From an uncultured Bacilli bacterium (GTDB lineage Bacteria > Bacillota_I > Bacilli_A > RF39 > UBA660), in the NCBI GenBank assembly GCA_934167885.1, contig CAKPMB010000006.1, forward strand, positions 1 through 64,000: a DNA stretch of 64,000 nt, read 5' to 3'. Every line of letters begins with the position of its first letter. Positions within the stretch are counted from its first letter, which is position 1. Below the pieces are notes generated by a model. That model had not been told where the DNA came from, searched no databases, and worked only from the letters and a program-made list of their open reading frames with translations. Positions 50,449 to 59,662 of this stretch are shown piece after piece. A program made the position numbers and the translations under genes.

Positions 50449-52933
50449 ATATATTTTCATTACGAATTGTTTCAATAATATTTTGCTTATTTATTTTAGA
50501 AATAGAATAATGCATAATAGTAAATATTAATATACAAACAACAATGGAAGAAATTAAAATTTCTTTAACTGGCAAAATAAATCCATAATCATAACTATTA
50601 CTAAAGGCCTTATAAATTAAGTAAGATCCCATAGTTCCTAATATAATACCATAAAATAATGATTTTGCCGAATAAAATAATGTTTCTAAATTAATCATTC
50701 TATTAAATTCTTTTTTAGTCATACCAATACTTTTAAAAATAGCGAACTCTTTTTGACGAAGTTTAATATTAGAAGTTATTGTATTAAAGATATTTGTTAT
50801 ACCAATTAAAGTTATAACAGTTATAAAACCATAAAGGAATATAGAATATGTTAAAATCATACTTTTTTCTTCTTTAGCTCTTTTAGATACATTATCTACA
50901 ACAACATGTAATCCTAAATTATTAATGTCCTGCTCTAATTGTTCACTATTACTACTTTTAATGGCAATTGATTCTAACTTATAGTCAAGTTCATTATAAT
51001 AATCTTTATTAATGACAAATAAACCAGTATATTCTAAACGATTTATTCCAATAGGTGATGATTCTGTAACACTACCAATCGTCATTTTAATATTATTTAG
51101 TGTAATACTATCACCTTTTTTATATTCATATAACCGTTTCATCGTCATTTTACCATTATCATCATACGAAGCGTGTTGATCATTTAAAATGATTTTATCA
51201 CGCATTTTATTATAATTTAAATTTAGACTTTCAACATATCTTTTAAAATCAGTATCATTAAGCCCAACAAAATGAATGTTAATAGCCTCACCATCCATTA
51301 TCTTTTTACCATAAGACGATAAATAAGCATCATCTAAAACATAACTATTACGACTTCTAAAAATACTATTAGCATACTCAATATTATCAAGAGATGTTAT
51401 AGGAGTTGGGTCTTCTAAAGACTTGCTAATATTAACCATAATGTCATATTGATAATCATTATAAAATGTTTTGGTATAAGAATTACCATAATTAACAAAA
51501 CTACTCATTGTGAGAAAAGTTGTTATACTTACAACTATAGAAATAACTGTTGTTCGATACTTTTTACGACTTCTTGCTAAATTCTTATAAGCCACAACCC
51601 CACTTGTTTTAAAAACTTTATTTATGATACTTGGACATTTCAATTTTTTTGAATTAATTTTAATTTCATTATTATTTCTAATTGCTTCAATAGGATTAAT
51701 TTTACTAGCTCTTCTACTTGCCTTAATAACTGAAAAATAAATAGTAACCGAACTTAAAAGCATCGATAGAATAATAATTATGGGTGACATTTTAAAAACA
51801 AAACCTGAACCATTATTAAAAAGGAAAGAACCGATTAGACTATCTAATACTTTTGCCAAAATGAATGAGGCTAGACTTCCTGATAATATACCAAGGGGTA
51901 TACCTATTAAGGCTAAATAAAAGCCTTCTAATAAAACTGTTTTTTTAATTTGTTTCTTAGTCGCCCCAATACTTGATAACATACCAAAAAGTTTTGTCTT
52001 CTCTGTTATCGAAATATTAAAGGAATTACGTATACAAAAGACGCTAGTAACAATGATAATGATAACCACAATTGATAAAATCATCATAATCGTTACCATT
52101 GCATTTTCACTAAAACTTAATACTTCGTATTGTAGCAAGCGACTATTTATATAAAAATCTTTATAATGACTCTTTGATGCATCCTGATATATTGATGATA
52201 AGCCTAATATTTCACTAATATCAGTTTTATAGTTATAAGGATTTTTTAAAGTGACATATGTGACACAATTAGGACTGTCCATATTAGTTGTAAGAATAGT
52301 ATATCCTGCTTCTTGATAACTTTCAAACTGTAAGTTAGGTCTTTCCATAATACCAACAACGGTAACCTTTTTAGTTTTCTCCTGAACAAATTTTTCCTTA
52401 ATATTTTCCTCTTCGTCCCACTTATATCTACCTGAAACGGTTATTCCTTCATACTCTCTATGTCCTAATGAAAGAGTTATTTCATCACCTATTTTATAAT
52501 TAACCCCACCATTACTTATAATGCTTTTAGAAATAACAATTTCATTTTCATTACTTGGAAATTTTCCTTCTACTAAATTAAAACGTAAATTTTTAAAAGT
52601 TACCAAGGAAAGTGAATAAAGGTGCATATAAGGTTTATACTGATTATGACTATTTGGAAGAAGAGCATATCCTATATCATGAACATTAATAATATCTCTA
52701 ATATCACGATTTAAATTAAGAGTCTCTAAATCATTTTTAGAGGTCTTTAACATTAAATGATAATAACCAGAATCATTAATTATTGACTCCATTATACTTT
52801 GACGAAAGGATGTAAATAAATTACCAACAGCACAAATTAAAGCTGTAGACATAATAATACCCATAATGGCAACAATGGTTCGCCATTTATTTAATTTAAG
52901 GTTTTTAATAACCAATTTATTTAGTATTTTCAT
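50447..52933 (-). CDS. FtsX-type ABC permease, two MacB/FtsX domains
   Basis: 828 residues. Pattern: first helix (20-40), extracellular domain of about 220 residues, three helices around 280-400, then a second copy with a helix near 465, another large extracellular domain, and three helices at the end. The repeated INPIEAIRNN and NIIETIRNEN tails and the KLFGMLSSIGATKKQ / FAIFKSIGMTKKE signatures mark FtsX-type permeases. Eight helices suit peptide or lipid handling (YknZ/Ytr-type), unlike ten-helix BceB. Overlaps the ATPase by four bases. Confidence 0.88.
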   Translation of the reverse strand: MKILNKLVIKNLKLNKWRTIVAIMGIIMSTALICAVGNLFTSFRQSIMESIINDSGYYHLMLKTSKNDLETLNLNRDIRDIINVHDIGYALLPNSHNQYKPYMHLYSLSLVTFKNLRFNLVEGKFPSNENEIVISKSIISNGGVNYKIGDEITLSLGHREYEGITVSGRYKWDEEENIKEKFVQEKTKKVTVVGIMERPNLQFESYQEAGYTILTTNMDSPNCVTYVTLKNPYNYKTDISEILGLSSIYQDASKSHYKDFYINSRLLQYEVLSFSENAMVTIMMILSIVVIIIIVTSVFCIRNSFNISITEKTKLFGMLSSIGATKKQIKKTVLLEGFYLALIGIPLGILSGSLASFILAKVLDSLIGSFLFNNGSGFVFKMSPIIIILSMLLSSVTIYFSVIKASRRASKINPIEAIRNNNEIKINSKKLKCPSIINKVFKTSGVVAYKNLARSRKKYRTTVISIVVSITTFLTMSSFVNYGNSYTKTFYNDYQYDIMVNISKSLEDPTPITSLDNIEYANSIFRSRNSYVLDDAYLSSYGKKIMDGEAINIHFVGLNDTDFKRYVESLNLNYNKMRDKIILNDQHASYDDNGKMTMKRLYEYKKGDSITLNNIKMTIGSVTESSPIGINRLEYTGLFVINKDYYNELDYKLESIAIKSSNSEQLEQDINNLGLHVVVDNVSKRAKEEKSMILTYSIFLYGFITVITLIGITNIFNTITSNIKLRQKEFAIFKSIGMTKKEFNRMINLETLFYSAKSLFYGIILGTMGSYLIYKAFSNSYDYGFILPVKEILISSIVVCILIFTIMHYSISKINKQNIIETIRNENI

Positions 52934-53604
52934 CTTATATCCTCAACAATTCGACCATCATTAATTTTTATTATACGTGATGCTTCTTTAGCGAGTTCAA
53001 GATTATGCGTAATCATAATAATTGTCTGATTAAACTCTTTATTAGATTTTTTAAGTAAATTAACAATTTCTTCACTAGCTTTAGTATCAAGATTACCGGT
53101 TGGTTCATCCGCTAGAATAATTGATGGATTAGTTATCATTGCCCGAGCAATAGATGTTCTTTGTTGTTCACCACCACTTAATTCATTTGGCAAATGGTTC
53201 TCACGACCATTCAATCCCATTAAATTAATTAATTCTTTTAACTTTTTAGAATCAACTGCTCTATTATCAAGATTCATTGGTAATGAAATATTTTCAACAA
53301 CATTTAAAATAGGAATTAAATTATAAAATTGATATATAAGACCAACTTGTCTTCTTCTAAAAATAGCAAGGTTATCATCGCTTAATTTATAAATATTTTT
53401 AGAATCAATCCATACTTCACCTTTAGTAGGTCTATCCACTCCTCCAAGTAAATGAAGAAGGGTTGACTTACCACTACCACTTGCACCAACAATAGCCACA
53501 AATTCACCTTTTTCAACACTAAAAGATACATTATCAAGAGCAACAACTTTAGTTTCGCCTTTACCATATACCTTGCTCAAATTACAAACTTTTAATATTT
53601 CCAT
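52930..53604 (-). CDS. ABC transporter ATPase, MacB/LolD type
   Basis: 224 residues. Walker A GASGSGKST, signature LSGGEQQRTSIARA, Walker B IILADEPTGNLD, H-loop MITHN. Partner of the following FtsX-type permease. This class often exports antimicrobial peptides or acts by mechanotransmission. First gene of the locus, behind a promoter with a direct repeat. Confidence 0.93.
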   Translation of the reverse strand: MEILKVCNLSKVYGKGETKVVALDNVSFSVEKGEFVAIVGASGSGKSTLLHLLGGVDRPTKGEVWIDSKNIYKLSDDNLAIFRRRQVGLIYQFYNLIPILNVVENISLPMNLDNRAVDSKKLKELINLMGLNGRENHLPNELSGGEQQRTSIARAMITNPSIILADEPTGNLDTKASEEIVNLLKKSNKEFNQTIIMITHNLELAKEASRIIKINDGRIVEDIR

Positions 53605-53623
53605 TCTCTCACCTCACTAATAA

Positions 53624-53655
53624 ATTATATTTTACCAAAGTGACTTTAAAGTGAC
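53624..53655 (-). promoter_or_regulatory. Promoter with OmpR-type direct repeat upstream of the ABC genes
   Basis: Minus strand GTCACTTT occurs twice (53648-53655 and 53637-53644) with an 11-bp period, ending 7 bp before a TATAAT (53624-53629). The -35 place is occupied by the repeat and has no good hexamer, as in promoters that need an OmpR-family activator. Confidence 0.65.
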
Positions 53656-53686
53656 AAAAAAGGATTAATTCAAAATTAACCCTTTT
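53656..53686 (-). terminator. Terminator of the metal ATPase gene
   Basis: 13-bp stem AAAAGGGTTAATT with AATTAATCCTTTT (one G-U), then Ts; overlaps the gene end. Confidence 0.8.
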
Positions 53687-55706
53687 GACTAAACTTAGTC
53701 ATTATTCTTAAAGTATTCAATATTGTAAGCAATGTAACACCAGTATCAGCAAACACAGCCCACCACATATTTGTTAAACCGAAAATGCTAAGTATTAAAA
53801 TAATTATTTTAACCGATAAAGCAAAGATTAAGTTTTGTTTAATAATATAGTCAGTCCATTTTGATATTTTAATAGCAAGAGGAATCTTACGTAAATCATC
53901 ATTCATTAGCACAATATCTGATGATTCAATAGAAGACTCACTTCCAATGCCTCCCATTGATATACCAATATCCGCTCTTTTTAGTGTTGGAGCATCATTA
54001 ATACCATCACCAACAAAAGCTACAATGTCACCCGACGCTTTTAATTTTTCAAAAGAATTATATTTATCTTGTGGTAACATTTCATATTGAATAGAGTCTA
54101 TTCCTAACTTTTCACCAATAGCAAGAGCTTGAGACTTTTTATCACCAGTAAACATATAAGTGGTAACATTGACTTCTTTTAACTCACTAATACATGCTAG
54201 TGAACTATCTTTAATACCATCATCTATTTCAATTGATGCTACATGTTTACCATCTATATTAAGATGAAGCATTGTATCATACTTACAATTACACATCTTA
54301 CTATTTCCAACAATAACTTTCAAATCACCATAATTGTAACTAATACCCTTGCCTTTAGTTTCCTTATAATCACTTACTTTTGATGAATCAATTTTCTTAT
54401 TAGTCAAACTCAAAATAGAAGTAGCAATAGGATGATTAGAAAAACTCTCACCGGCTGCTAAAATAGCAATAACTTCATCCCGTGAATAATTTTTATCAAC
54501 TATTTCGATATTTGTAACTTTAAACGATCCATCTGTAAGTGTTCCCGTTTTATCGAAAACAATCTTATTTAAGCGATGTAAATTATCTAAGTAATTACTT
54601 CCTTTAATTAAAATACCATTTTTAGAAGATACCCCAATACCTGTCCAATAAGAAAGTGGAACTGAAATGGCAATGGCACATGGACAAGAAATAACTAAGA
54701 AAGTAAGTCCACGATAAATACTTTCGGAATAAGAAATGTTAAAAATAATAGGACCCATAACACTAACTAAAATAGCAAGGCCTAAAATAATTGGTGTATA
54801 TAATTTGCTTAATCTACTAACACTTGTTTCCATATTAGCTTTCTTATCAGTCGCATCGTCTACTAATTCTAAAATTTTAGAAACCGTAGAATTAGCAAAA
54901 GATGTAGTAGCCTTCATATAAAATACTTCGGTTAAATTAATAGATCCTGATAAAACTTTATCATCCTTTGCAATAATAGTAGGATCACTTTCCCCCGTTA
55001 GAGCACTTGTATCTAATGTCGATGAACCTTTTATAACGATTCCATCAACCGGCACTTTTTCACCTACTTTAATTAATAATTCATCCCCTACACCAATTTC
55101 GTCAACCATAACTTTTTCATAATCCTTGCCATTATAACGATTAGCATAATCTTCTTTAATATTCATTAAATCCTTAATAGAATTACGTGATCTATTTAAA
55201 GCTTTTTCTTCTAATATTTTACCAATAGTATATAGAGAAACAACCATCATTCCCTCAAAACTTTTATCAACTAAAAATGCTCCTATACATGAAATAGTAA
55301 TTAACATATTTTCATTAATTGTATGACTTCTAATAAGCATTAAAATAGCATTTATCGCTGGACGATATAACAAAATTATATATGATAAAATCATTAAAAT
55401 TAAACTAACAACTTTATTATCAATAAAATAAGTTATTCCTCCTAATAAAATCCCAATAACCAAAAGATAAAAGTGATATTCTTTTTTTACTGATACATCA
55501 AGAGATGCATACGACTCTGGTTCAACACTTTTAATTATTTTGTTAACTTCTTCTAAAGAAACTTCTTCACTATCAAAAGATACTTTCTTCGTATTAAAAT
55601 TAACAATAGCATTTTTTATACGTGGATCTTTATTTAATGTTTCTTCTACTTTTTTAGCACAATTAGCACAATCTAAATCATTTATATTATATTTATAATG
55701 TTTCAT
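53676..55706 (-). CDS. P1B-2-type heavy-metal ATPase (Zn/Cd/Pb efflux, CadA/ZntA-like)
   Basis: 676 residues. N-terminal HMA domain with DLDCANCAKK, actuator TGES, membrane SCPCAIAISVPLS, phosphorylation DKTGTLTDG, SNHPIA and GDGINDAPTLK. The last helices carry the Lys of ALSVKII and Asp of FADTGVTLL, marks of Zn/Cd/Pb pumps and not of Cu pumps (which have YN and MSSxS there). Exports divalent soft metals. Follows a CsoR-type regulator with a 4-base overlap. Confidence 0.9.
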   Translation of the reverse strand: MKHYKYNINDLDCANCAKKVEETLNKDPRIKNAIVNFNTKKVSFDSEEVSLEEVNKIIKSVEPESYASLDVSVKKEYHFYLLVIGILLGGITYFIDNKVVSLILMILSYIILLYRPAINAILMLIRSHTINENMLITISCIGAFLVDKSFEGMMVVSLYTIGKILEEKALNRSRNSIKDLMNIKEDYANRYNGKDYEKVMVDEIGVGDELLIKVGEKVPVDGIVIKGSSTLDTSALTGESDPTIIAKDDKVLSGSINLTEVFYMKATTSFANSTVSKILELVDDATDKKANMETSVSRLSKLYTPIILGLAILVSVMGPIIFNISYSESIYRGLTFLVISCPCAIAISVPLSYWTGIGVSSKNGILIKGSNYLDNLHRLNKIVFDKTGTLTDGSFKVTNIEIVDKNYSRDEVIAILAAGESFSNHPIATSILSLTNKKIDSSKVSDYKETKGKGISYNYGDLKVIVGNSKMCNCKYDTMLHLNIDGKHVASIEIDDGIKDSSLACISELKEVNVTTYMFTGDKKSQALAIGEKLGIDSIQYEMLPQDKYNSFEKLKASGDIVAFVGDGINDAPTLKRADIGISMGGIGSESSIESSDIVLMNDDLRKIPLAIKISKWTDYIIKQNLIFALSVKIIILILSIFGLTNMWWAVFADTGVTLLTILNTLRIMTKFSQKG

Positions 55707-55978
55707 ATTAACTTATTACATAAATCCATAACTTCATCCATGGATTCAATATTTCCTTTCTTCACCTCATCTACAACACAAGTTTTCATATGCAATAATA
55801 ATAGTTCCTTACCAAGACTTTTTAAGGCACTATCTACTGCTGAAATTTGAATTAATATATCTTTACAATGACGATCATTATCAATCATTTTACTTATACC
55901 ATTTATCTGACCTGAAATACGTTTCAATCTTTTTAGATAAATATCTTTATCATCTCTAATTTTTTTATTATTATTCAT
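55703..55978 (-). CDS. csoR: CsoR-family metal-sensing repressor
   Basis: 91 residues, all helical: YLKRLKRISGQINGISKMI, then Cys in DRHCKDIL and HMKTC (His and Cys four apart), giving the Cys-His-Cys set of copper-binding CsoR. Binds DNA as a tetramer and releases it on metal binding. A CsoR-type operator lies in its own promoter (56001-56017). The Cu-type ligand set next to a Zn/Cd-type pump is unexpected. Confidence 0.88.
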   Translation of the reverse strand: MNNNKKIRDDKDIYLKRLKRISGQINGISKMIDNDRHCKDILIQISAVDSALKSLGKELLLLHMKTCVVDEVKKGNIESMDEVMDLCNKLI

Positions 55979-56000
55979 ATCACACTTCCAATACCAATAT

Positions 56001-56025
56001 ATACCCCCCAGGGGTATTTTGTCAA
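56001..56025 (-). promoter_or_regulatory. CsoR operator inside the csoR promoter
   Basis: ATACCCCCCAGGGGTAT (56001-56017) is a near-perfect palindrome of the TACCCC/GGGGTA class bound by CsoR proteins. On the minus strand the -35 TTGACA is at 56020-56025 and a TATATT/TATATA -10 lies right after the palindrome, so bound repressor would block polymerase. Confidence 0.85.
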
Positions 56026-56037
56026 GTGTTTTTTTTA

Positions 56038-56065
56038 TAAAAAAAAGAAGTAATGTTCTTACTTC
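56038..56065 (-). terminator. Terminator of the minimal SUF operon
   Basis: Minus strand GAAGTAA, GAACA loop, TTACTTC then Ts; overlaps the last codons. Confidence 0.85.
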
Positions 56066-56976
56066 AAAAAACCTTCAATAATAACTTTTTCAGCTTCTTT
56101 AGCACTAAGGCCTAAAGACATAAGCTTTATGAATTGTTCCCCAGCGATTTTTCCAATCGTTGCCTCATGAATCAAACGAGCATCAATATGCTTAGCATAA
56201 ATTTTAGGTATAGCCCTAACACAACCTTTATCTTTTATAATAGCATCACATTCAACGTGACCATAACAGGCATTATTACCAATAACGTTTGAATTAAACT
56301 CCTGGTATGATTTATCCTCAGCAACACTTCTTGACGTAACGTGAGTGCTAGAATTTTTACCATCTAAACTAACCATAAATTTAGTCTTAGCTTTTTGATC
56401 ATTGGCAGTTAAAATCTTTTCATTAATTATCAAGGTAGCATTATCTGAAAGTTTAGCCTTCGTAACGCGAAGAGTATCAGAAACACCTTTTAGTTGTTGC
56501 GTATCCATAACCATGTAAGCATCTTTTTTCATATAAACTTCAGTTATGGGATTTAAAATTCTTTTACCATCGCCACTTCCTTCGCCATAGTGTTTTTCAA
56601 TATAGCGAACATTCGCTCCTTCTTCTAAGAAGAAACGATGAATTCCATTATGAACAGAATCAGCATGTCCTGGATTATGAATACCACAACCAGCCACAAT
56701 AGTAACATGGGCATTTTTGCCTATAAAAAAGTCATTATAAACAACATCCGTCATTCCACTCTCCGTTAACAAAACAGGAATATCAACAATTCCAAGAGGA
56801 ATGTTTTCTTTAACATATATGTTTATACCACTACCATCTTCTTTTGAGGTAATGTTAATATATTCATTAACCTTGCGATCAACACATTTACCATTTTTAC
56901 GAATATTATAAACCGTTCCAAAAGATACATCTTTAGGTAGAATATTATTTAATAATTTATTATCTTCCTCATTCAT
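56059..56976 (-). CDS. sufB: Short SufB-like Fe-S scaffold protein (SmsB-like)
   Basis: 305 residues, far shorter than SufB (about 465). The SufB/D beta-helix core is present (HVTIVAGCGIHNPGHADSVH, ITEVYMKKDAYMVM). Near the C-terminus Cys252 (KDKGCVRAIPKI) and Glu271 (LIHEATIGKIAGEQ) match the Fe-S assembly Cys405 and Glu434 of E. coli SufB (positions from memory). The N-terminal SufB region is absent. With SufC alone upstream, and no SufD, SufS or SufU, it fits the two-gene minimal SUF (SMS) type known from anaerobes and archaea. Confidence 0.82.
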   Translation of the reverse strand: MNEEDNKLLNNILPKDVSFGTVYNIRKNGKCVDRKVNEYINITSKEDGSGINIYVKENIPLGIVDIPVLLTESGMTDVVYNDFFIGKNAHVTIVAGCGIHNPGHADSVHNGIHRFFLEEGANVRYIEKHYGEGSGDGKRILNPITEVYMKKDAYMVMDTQQLKGVSDTLRVTKAKLSDNATLIINEKILTANDQKAKTKFMVSLDGKNSSTHVTSRSVAEDKSYQEFNSNVIGNNACYGHVECDAIIKDKGCVRAIPKIYAKHIDARLIHEATIGKIAGEQFIKLMSLGLSAKEAEKVIIEGFLK

Positions 56977-56978
56977 TT

Positions 56979-57680
56979 CTATTCCCCCTTACAACATAAT
57001 GATACAATATTTAAATCAAGATCAATCTTTTCTTTAACATCATTTTTTTTAATCTTACCACTCTCCATCAAAATAATCTTATCTGCTAAATTAAGAATAC
57101 GCTCTTGATGAGAAATTATTAAAGTAATTTTATTTTGTTTATTCTTTATATCTTGAAATATTTGGGTTAAGTTCTTAAAACTCCATAAATCAATTCCGGC
57201 TTCTGGTTCATCAAAAATAGCTAAATTAGGATTTTGAGCAATTAAAGTAGCAATCTCAATTCTTTTAAGTTCACCACCTGATAAAGATTTATTAACTTCT
57301 CTATCAATATATTCTAAAGCACATAACCCAACCTTTGATAAGATAGAACAAGCCTCTTTGCGATCTAGGGTTTTACCGGTGGCAAACCTTAACAAATCAT
57401 AAACTGTAATTCCTTTAAAACATACTGGTTGTTGAAAAGCAAAGCCAATTTTTAAATGAGCTCGTTCATCTATAGATAGATTAGTTATATCCACACCATT
57501 ATAGTAAATTTGACCACTATCAGGCTTAATTATTCCCATTATCATCTTAGCAAGGGTTGATTTACCACTACCATTAGGACCCGTTATAACGTAAAAACCA
57601 TTATCTTGTAGCTTTAAATTAACATTATCTAAAATCTTTTTATTATCTCTTGTAAAACATATATTTTTAAGTTCTAACAT
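56979..57680 (-). CDS. sufC: SufC ATPase of a two-gene SUF system
   Basis: 233 residues. Walker A GPNGSGKST, signature LSGGELKRIEIA, Walker B LAIFDEPEAGIDL, and H-loop ISHQER. SufC works with the SufB-like partner during Fe-S cluster assembly and is cytoplasmic. Start 57680 is taken since AGGTGG lies six bases before it; upstream ATG 57698 has none. Two bases separate it from the sufB-like gene. Confidence 0.88.
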   Translation of the reverse strand: MLELKNICFTRDNKKILDNVNLKLQDNGFYVITGPNGSGKSTLAKMIMGIIKPDSGQIYYNGVDITNLSIDERAHLKIGFAFQQPVCFKGITVYDLLRFATGKTLDRKEACSILSKVGLCALEYIDREVNKSLSGGELKRIEIATLIAQNPNLAIFDEPEAGIDLWSFKNLTQIFQDIKNKQNKITLIISHQERILNLADKIILMESGKIKKNDVKEKIDLDLNIVSLCCKGE

Positions 57681-57716
57681 ACATTTCCACCTACACAATC
57701 TATAAGTTAGTATATC

Positions 57717-57746
57717 ATAAAAACGAATGAATAAACATCCATTCGT
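57717..57746 (-). terminator. Terminator of the amidase gene
   Basis: Minus strand ACGAATG, loop, CATTCGT and a T run, just after the stop. Confidence 0.8.
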
Positions 57747-57754
57747 CCAAATTT

Positions 57755-59041
57755 CTAATTTTCAATATAATATTTAATACTATCAGCTATAGCTTTAACA
57801 TAATTAGCGCGTTCTTCTTTAATTTGTTTTAAATTATAATTATTAGAAATATAACCAAGTTCAATTAAATAAGCTTCAACACCATGATTACTTAAATAAT
57901 AAGGGTTTTTGTCATATTTAGGGTTGCGACCATCCGTTAGAGCAGTAGTAATAATACCGCCAGTTTCACGAATAAAGTAATAATAAGTGGTATTATAATT
58001 CATTTTTTCATAAGGAACCCAATTATTTTCTTTAGCTTCTTTGTTAATTGCTAAAATATCATTCTTTTTATATGTTCTCATGTAAACACCATCTAAGATG
58101 CGATTATTACCATTTTTAGAGTATTCACTTGTTGTCTTAGACACAATATTATCAGCGATAAGTTTAGCAAAATCATGCTTATCACCATTTGCCATATAAA
58201 CTTCCACTCCCCCGTGACCAATATCTCCACTACCACTATTTAAATGAAGCGATAACATCAATTTGGCCTTAGTTTCATAAGGAATTCCGGTTCTAGATGC
58301 ATAACCATAATTTTTTATAAGAACATCATCTTCCCTTGTTAATTTAACCCGAAGTCCCATATTTTCAAGGGTTTCTTTTAAAGCTTTGGCATATGATAAA
58401 TTATAGTTTTTTTCAAGTTCACTGCCATTATACGCTCCTGAATCACCACCGCCATGACCAGGATCTAAAACAATATCATATACATCACTAGGAAGTTTTT
58501 TAGCTTCCACATTCATTTCCATAAATTCATAACTTTCATTCTTTTTAAAGTCAATAATTATATTATTATGTTTATCATTTTTAGTTATTGTCCAATAATC
58601 AAGATTTTCATAATCAGTATTATTAGTCAAATTATAATAATTCGTATTGTTATTATCACTAACTTTTAATAATAAAATATACTTATCAATAGCCATCTTT
58701 TCTAAGTTAATTCCTTCGTTTATATATTTATTAGTTTTAAAAGATATTGTATCTTGTGTTTTAGTAATATTTAAAGGATACTCTACTTCATTATTCATAC
58801 TTTTTAAAACCAATACTATCTTATCATATGAAGAAACGTTTGCAATTTCACCTTCAACATTAAAATACTTTCCATAAATCGTCCATTTAGAAACTGAAAC
58901 AGTCTTATCTTTATTTACAGATGATAATATTTTTTCTAAATCATTCAAAGAAATTTCATTGGCACTTTTACCTTTTGAAAAACTCTTGTATAAAAATAAT
59001 GCTATTATCAAAACTAAACAAATTATTAAAACCTTTTTCAT
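57755..59041 (-). CDS. N-acetylmuramoyl-L-alanine amidase (Amidase_3)
   Basis: 428 residues. N-terminal membrane anchor or signal (about 2-18), an unassigned beta region (40-185), and an Amidase_3 domain from about 190: zinc ligands in DPGHGGGDSGA, ELEKNYNLS and SLHLNSG, and catalytic Glu in YLIELGYISN. Cleaves the bond between MurNAc and the peptide stem. Similar to CwlD/AmiC-type enzymes; a sporulation role is possible but not shown. Confidence 0.9.
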   Translation of the reverse strand: MKKVLIICLVLIIALFLYKSFSKGKSANEISLNDLEKILSSVNKDKTVSVSKWTIYGKYFNVEGEIANVSSYDKIVLVLKSMNNEVEYPLNITKTQDTISFKTNKYINEGINLEKMAIDKYILLLKVSDNNNTNYYNLTNNTDYENLDYWTITKNDKHNNIIIDFKKNESYEFMEMNVEAKKLPSDVYDIVLDPGHGGGDSGAYNGSELEKNYNLSYAKALKETLENMGLRVKLTREDDVLIKNYGYASRTGIPYETKAKLMLSLHLNSGSGDIGHGGVEVYMANGDKHDFAKLIADNIVSKTTSEYSKNGNNRILDGVYMRTYKKNDILAINKEAKENNWVPYEKMNYNTTYYYFIRETGGIITTALTDGRNPKYDKNPYYLSNHGVEAYLIELGYISNNYNLKQIKEERANYVKAIADSIKYYIEN

Positions 59042-59080
59042 TTTGTCACCCTATCATTTATTATAGTATAACATAGTTAC

Positions 59081-59108
59081 AAAAAAAACATCAAAATATT
59101 TTGACGTT
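59081..59108 (-). terminator. Terminator of the 184-residue gene
   Basis: Minus strand AACGTCAAAA and TTTTGATGTT around a very short centre, followed by a T run; starts at the gene stop. Confidence 0.65.
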
Positions 59109-59662
59109 TATATTCCTAAAGTTTTATTTAATTCATCTTTTATTTGTTGCATATCTTTTAAATTATCTTCTGTAATTGATGAGTATACATCAATATAATA
59201 GTTTTTAATTCTAACCATATAGTGATAATTATATACTACGTTATTATCATCAGCCATTTCCGATACAACTTTTCTAAATTCTCTAATGCTTAAATTTTTC
59301 TTATCTTTTTCACTCAATACCTTTTGTTCAAATACCTTGACATCTTCACTATTTTCTTTTTGAACATTCTTCTCGCTTTCAAAAAATTTTTCAGCACTCG
59401 TTTTATTTTCAAATGTCCAAACCGTTATACTATATTTTTCACCTGATGCAAATAAAACATCACTACATCCTATGCTTTTTAAATAAGCCGTATCAAAAAT
59501 ATCAGAATTTTTATAAACTTCTAAGCCTTTTGATTCAATATAATTTAAAGTATTTTCTTTTATACTAGTATTTTTACGATAAATAACAAAAAATACTAGT
59601 AGTGAAACCATTAAAACCCCTAAAACAATCATTACTATTAATTTTATTTTATTCTTTTTCAT
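59108..59662 (-). CDS. Unknown membrane-anchored extracytoplasmic protein
   Basis: 184 residues. Lys-rich start, one membrane helix (about 8-28), then a soluble alpha/beta domain with charged stretches (FFESEKNVQKENSED). No known motif. Its ATG overlaps the rluD stop by four bases, so it is cotranscribed with lspA-rluD. Function unknown. Confidence 0.65.
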   Translation of the reverse strand: MKKNKIKLIVMIVLGVLMVSLLVFFVIYRKNTSIKENTLNYIESKGLEVYKNSDIFDTAYLKSIGCSDVLFASGEKYSITVWTFENKTSAEKFFESEKNVQKENSEDVKVFEQKVLSEKDKKNLSIREFRKVVSEMADDNNVVYNYHYMVRIKNYYIDVYSSITEDNLKDMQQIKDELNKTLGI

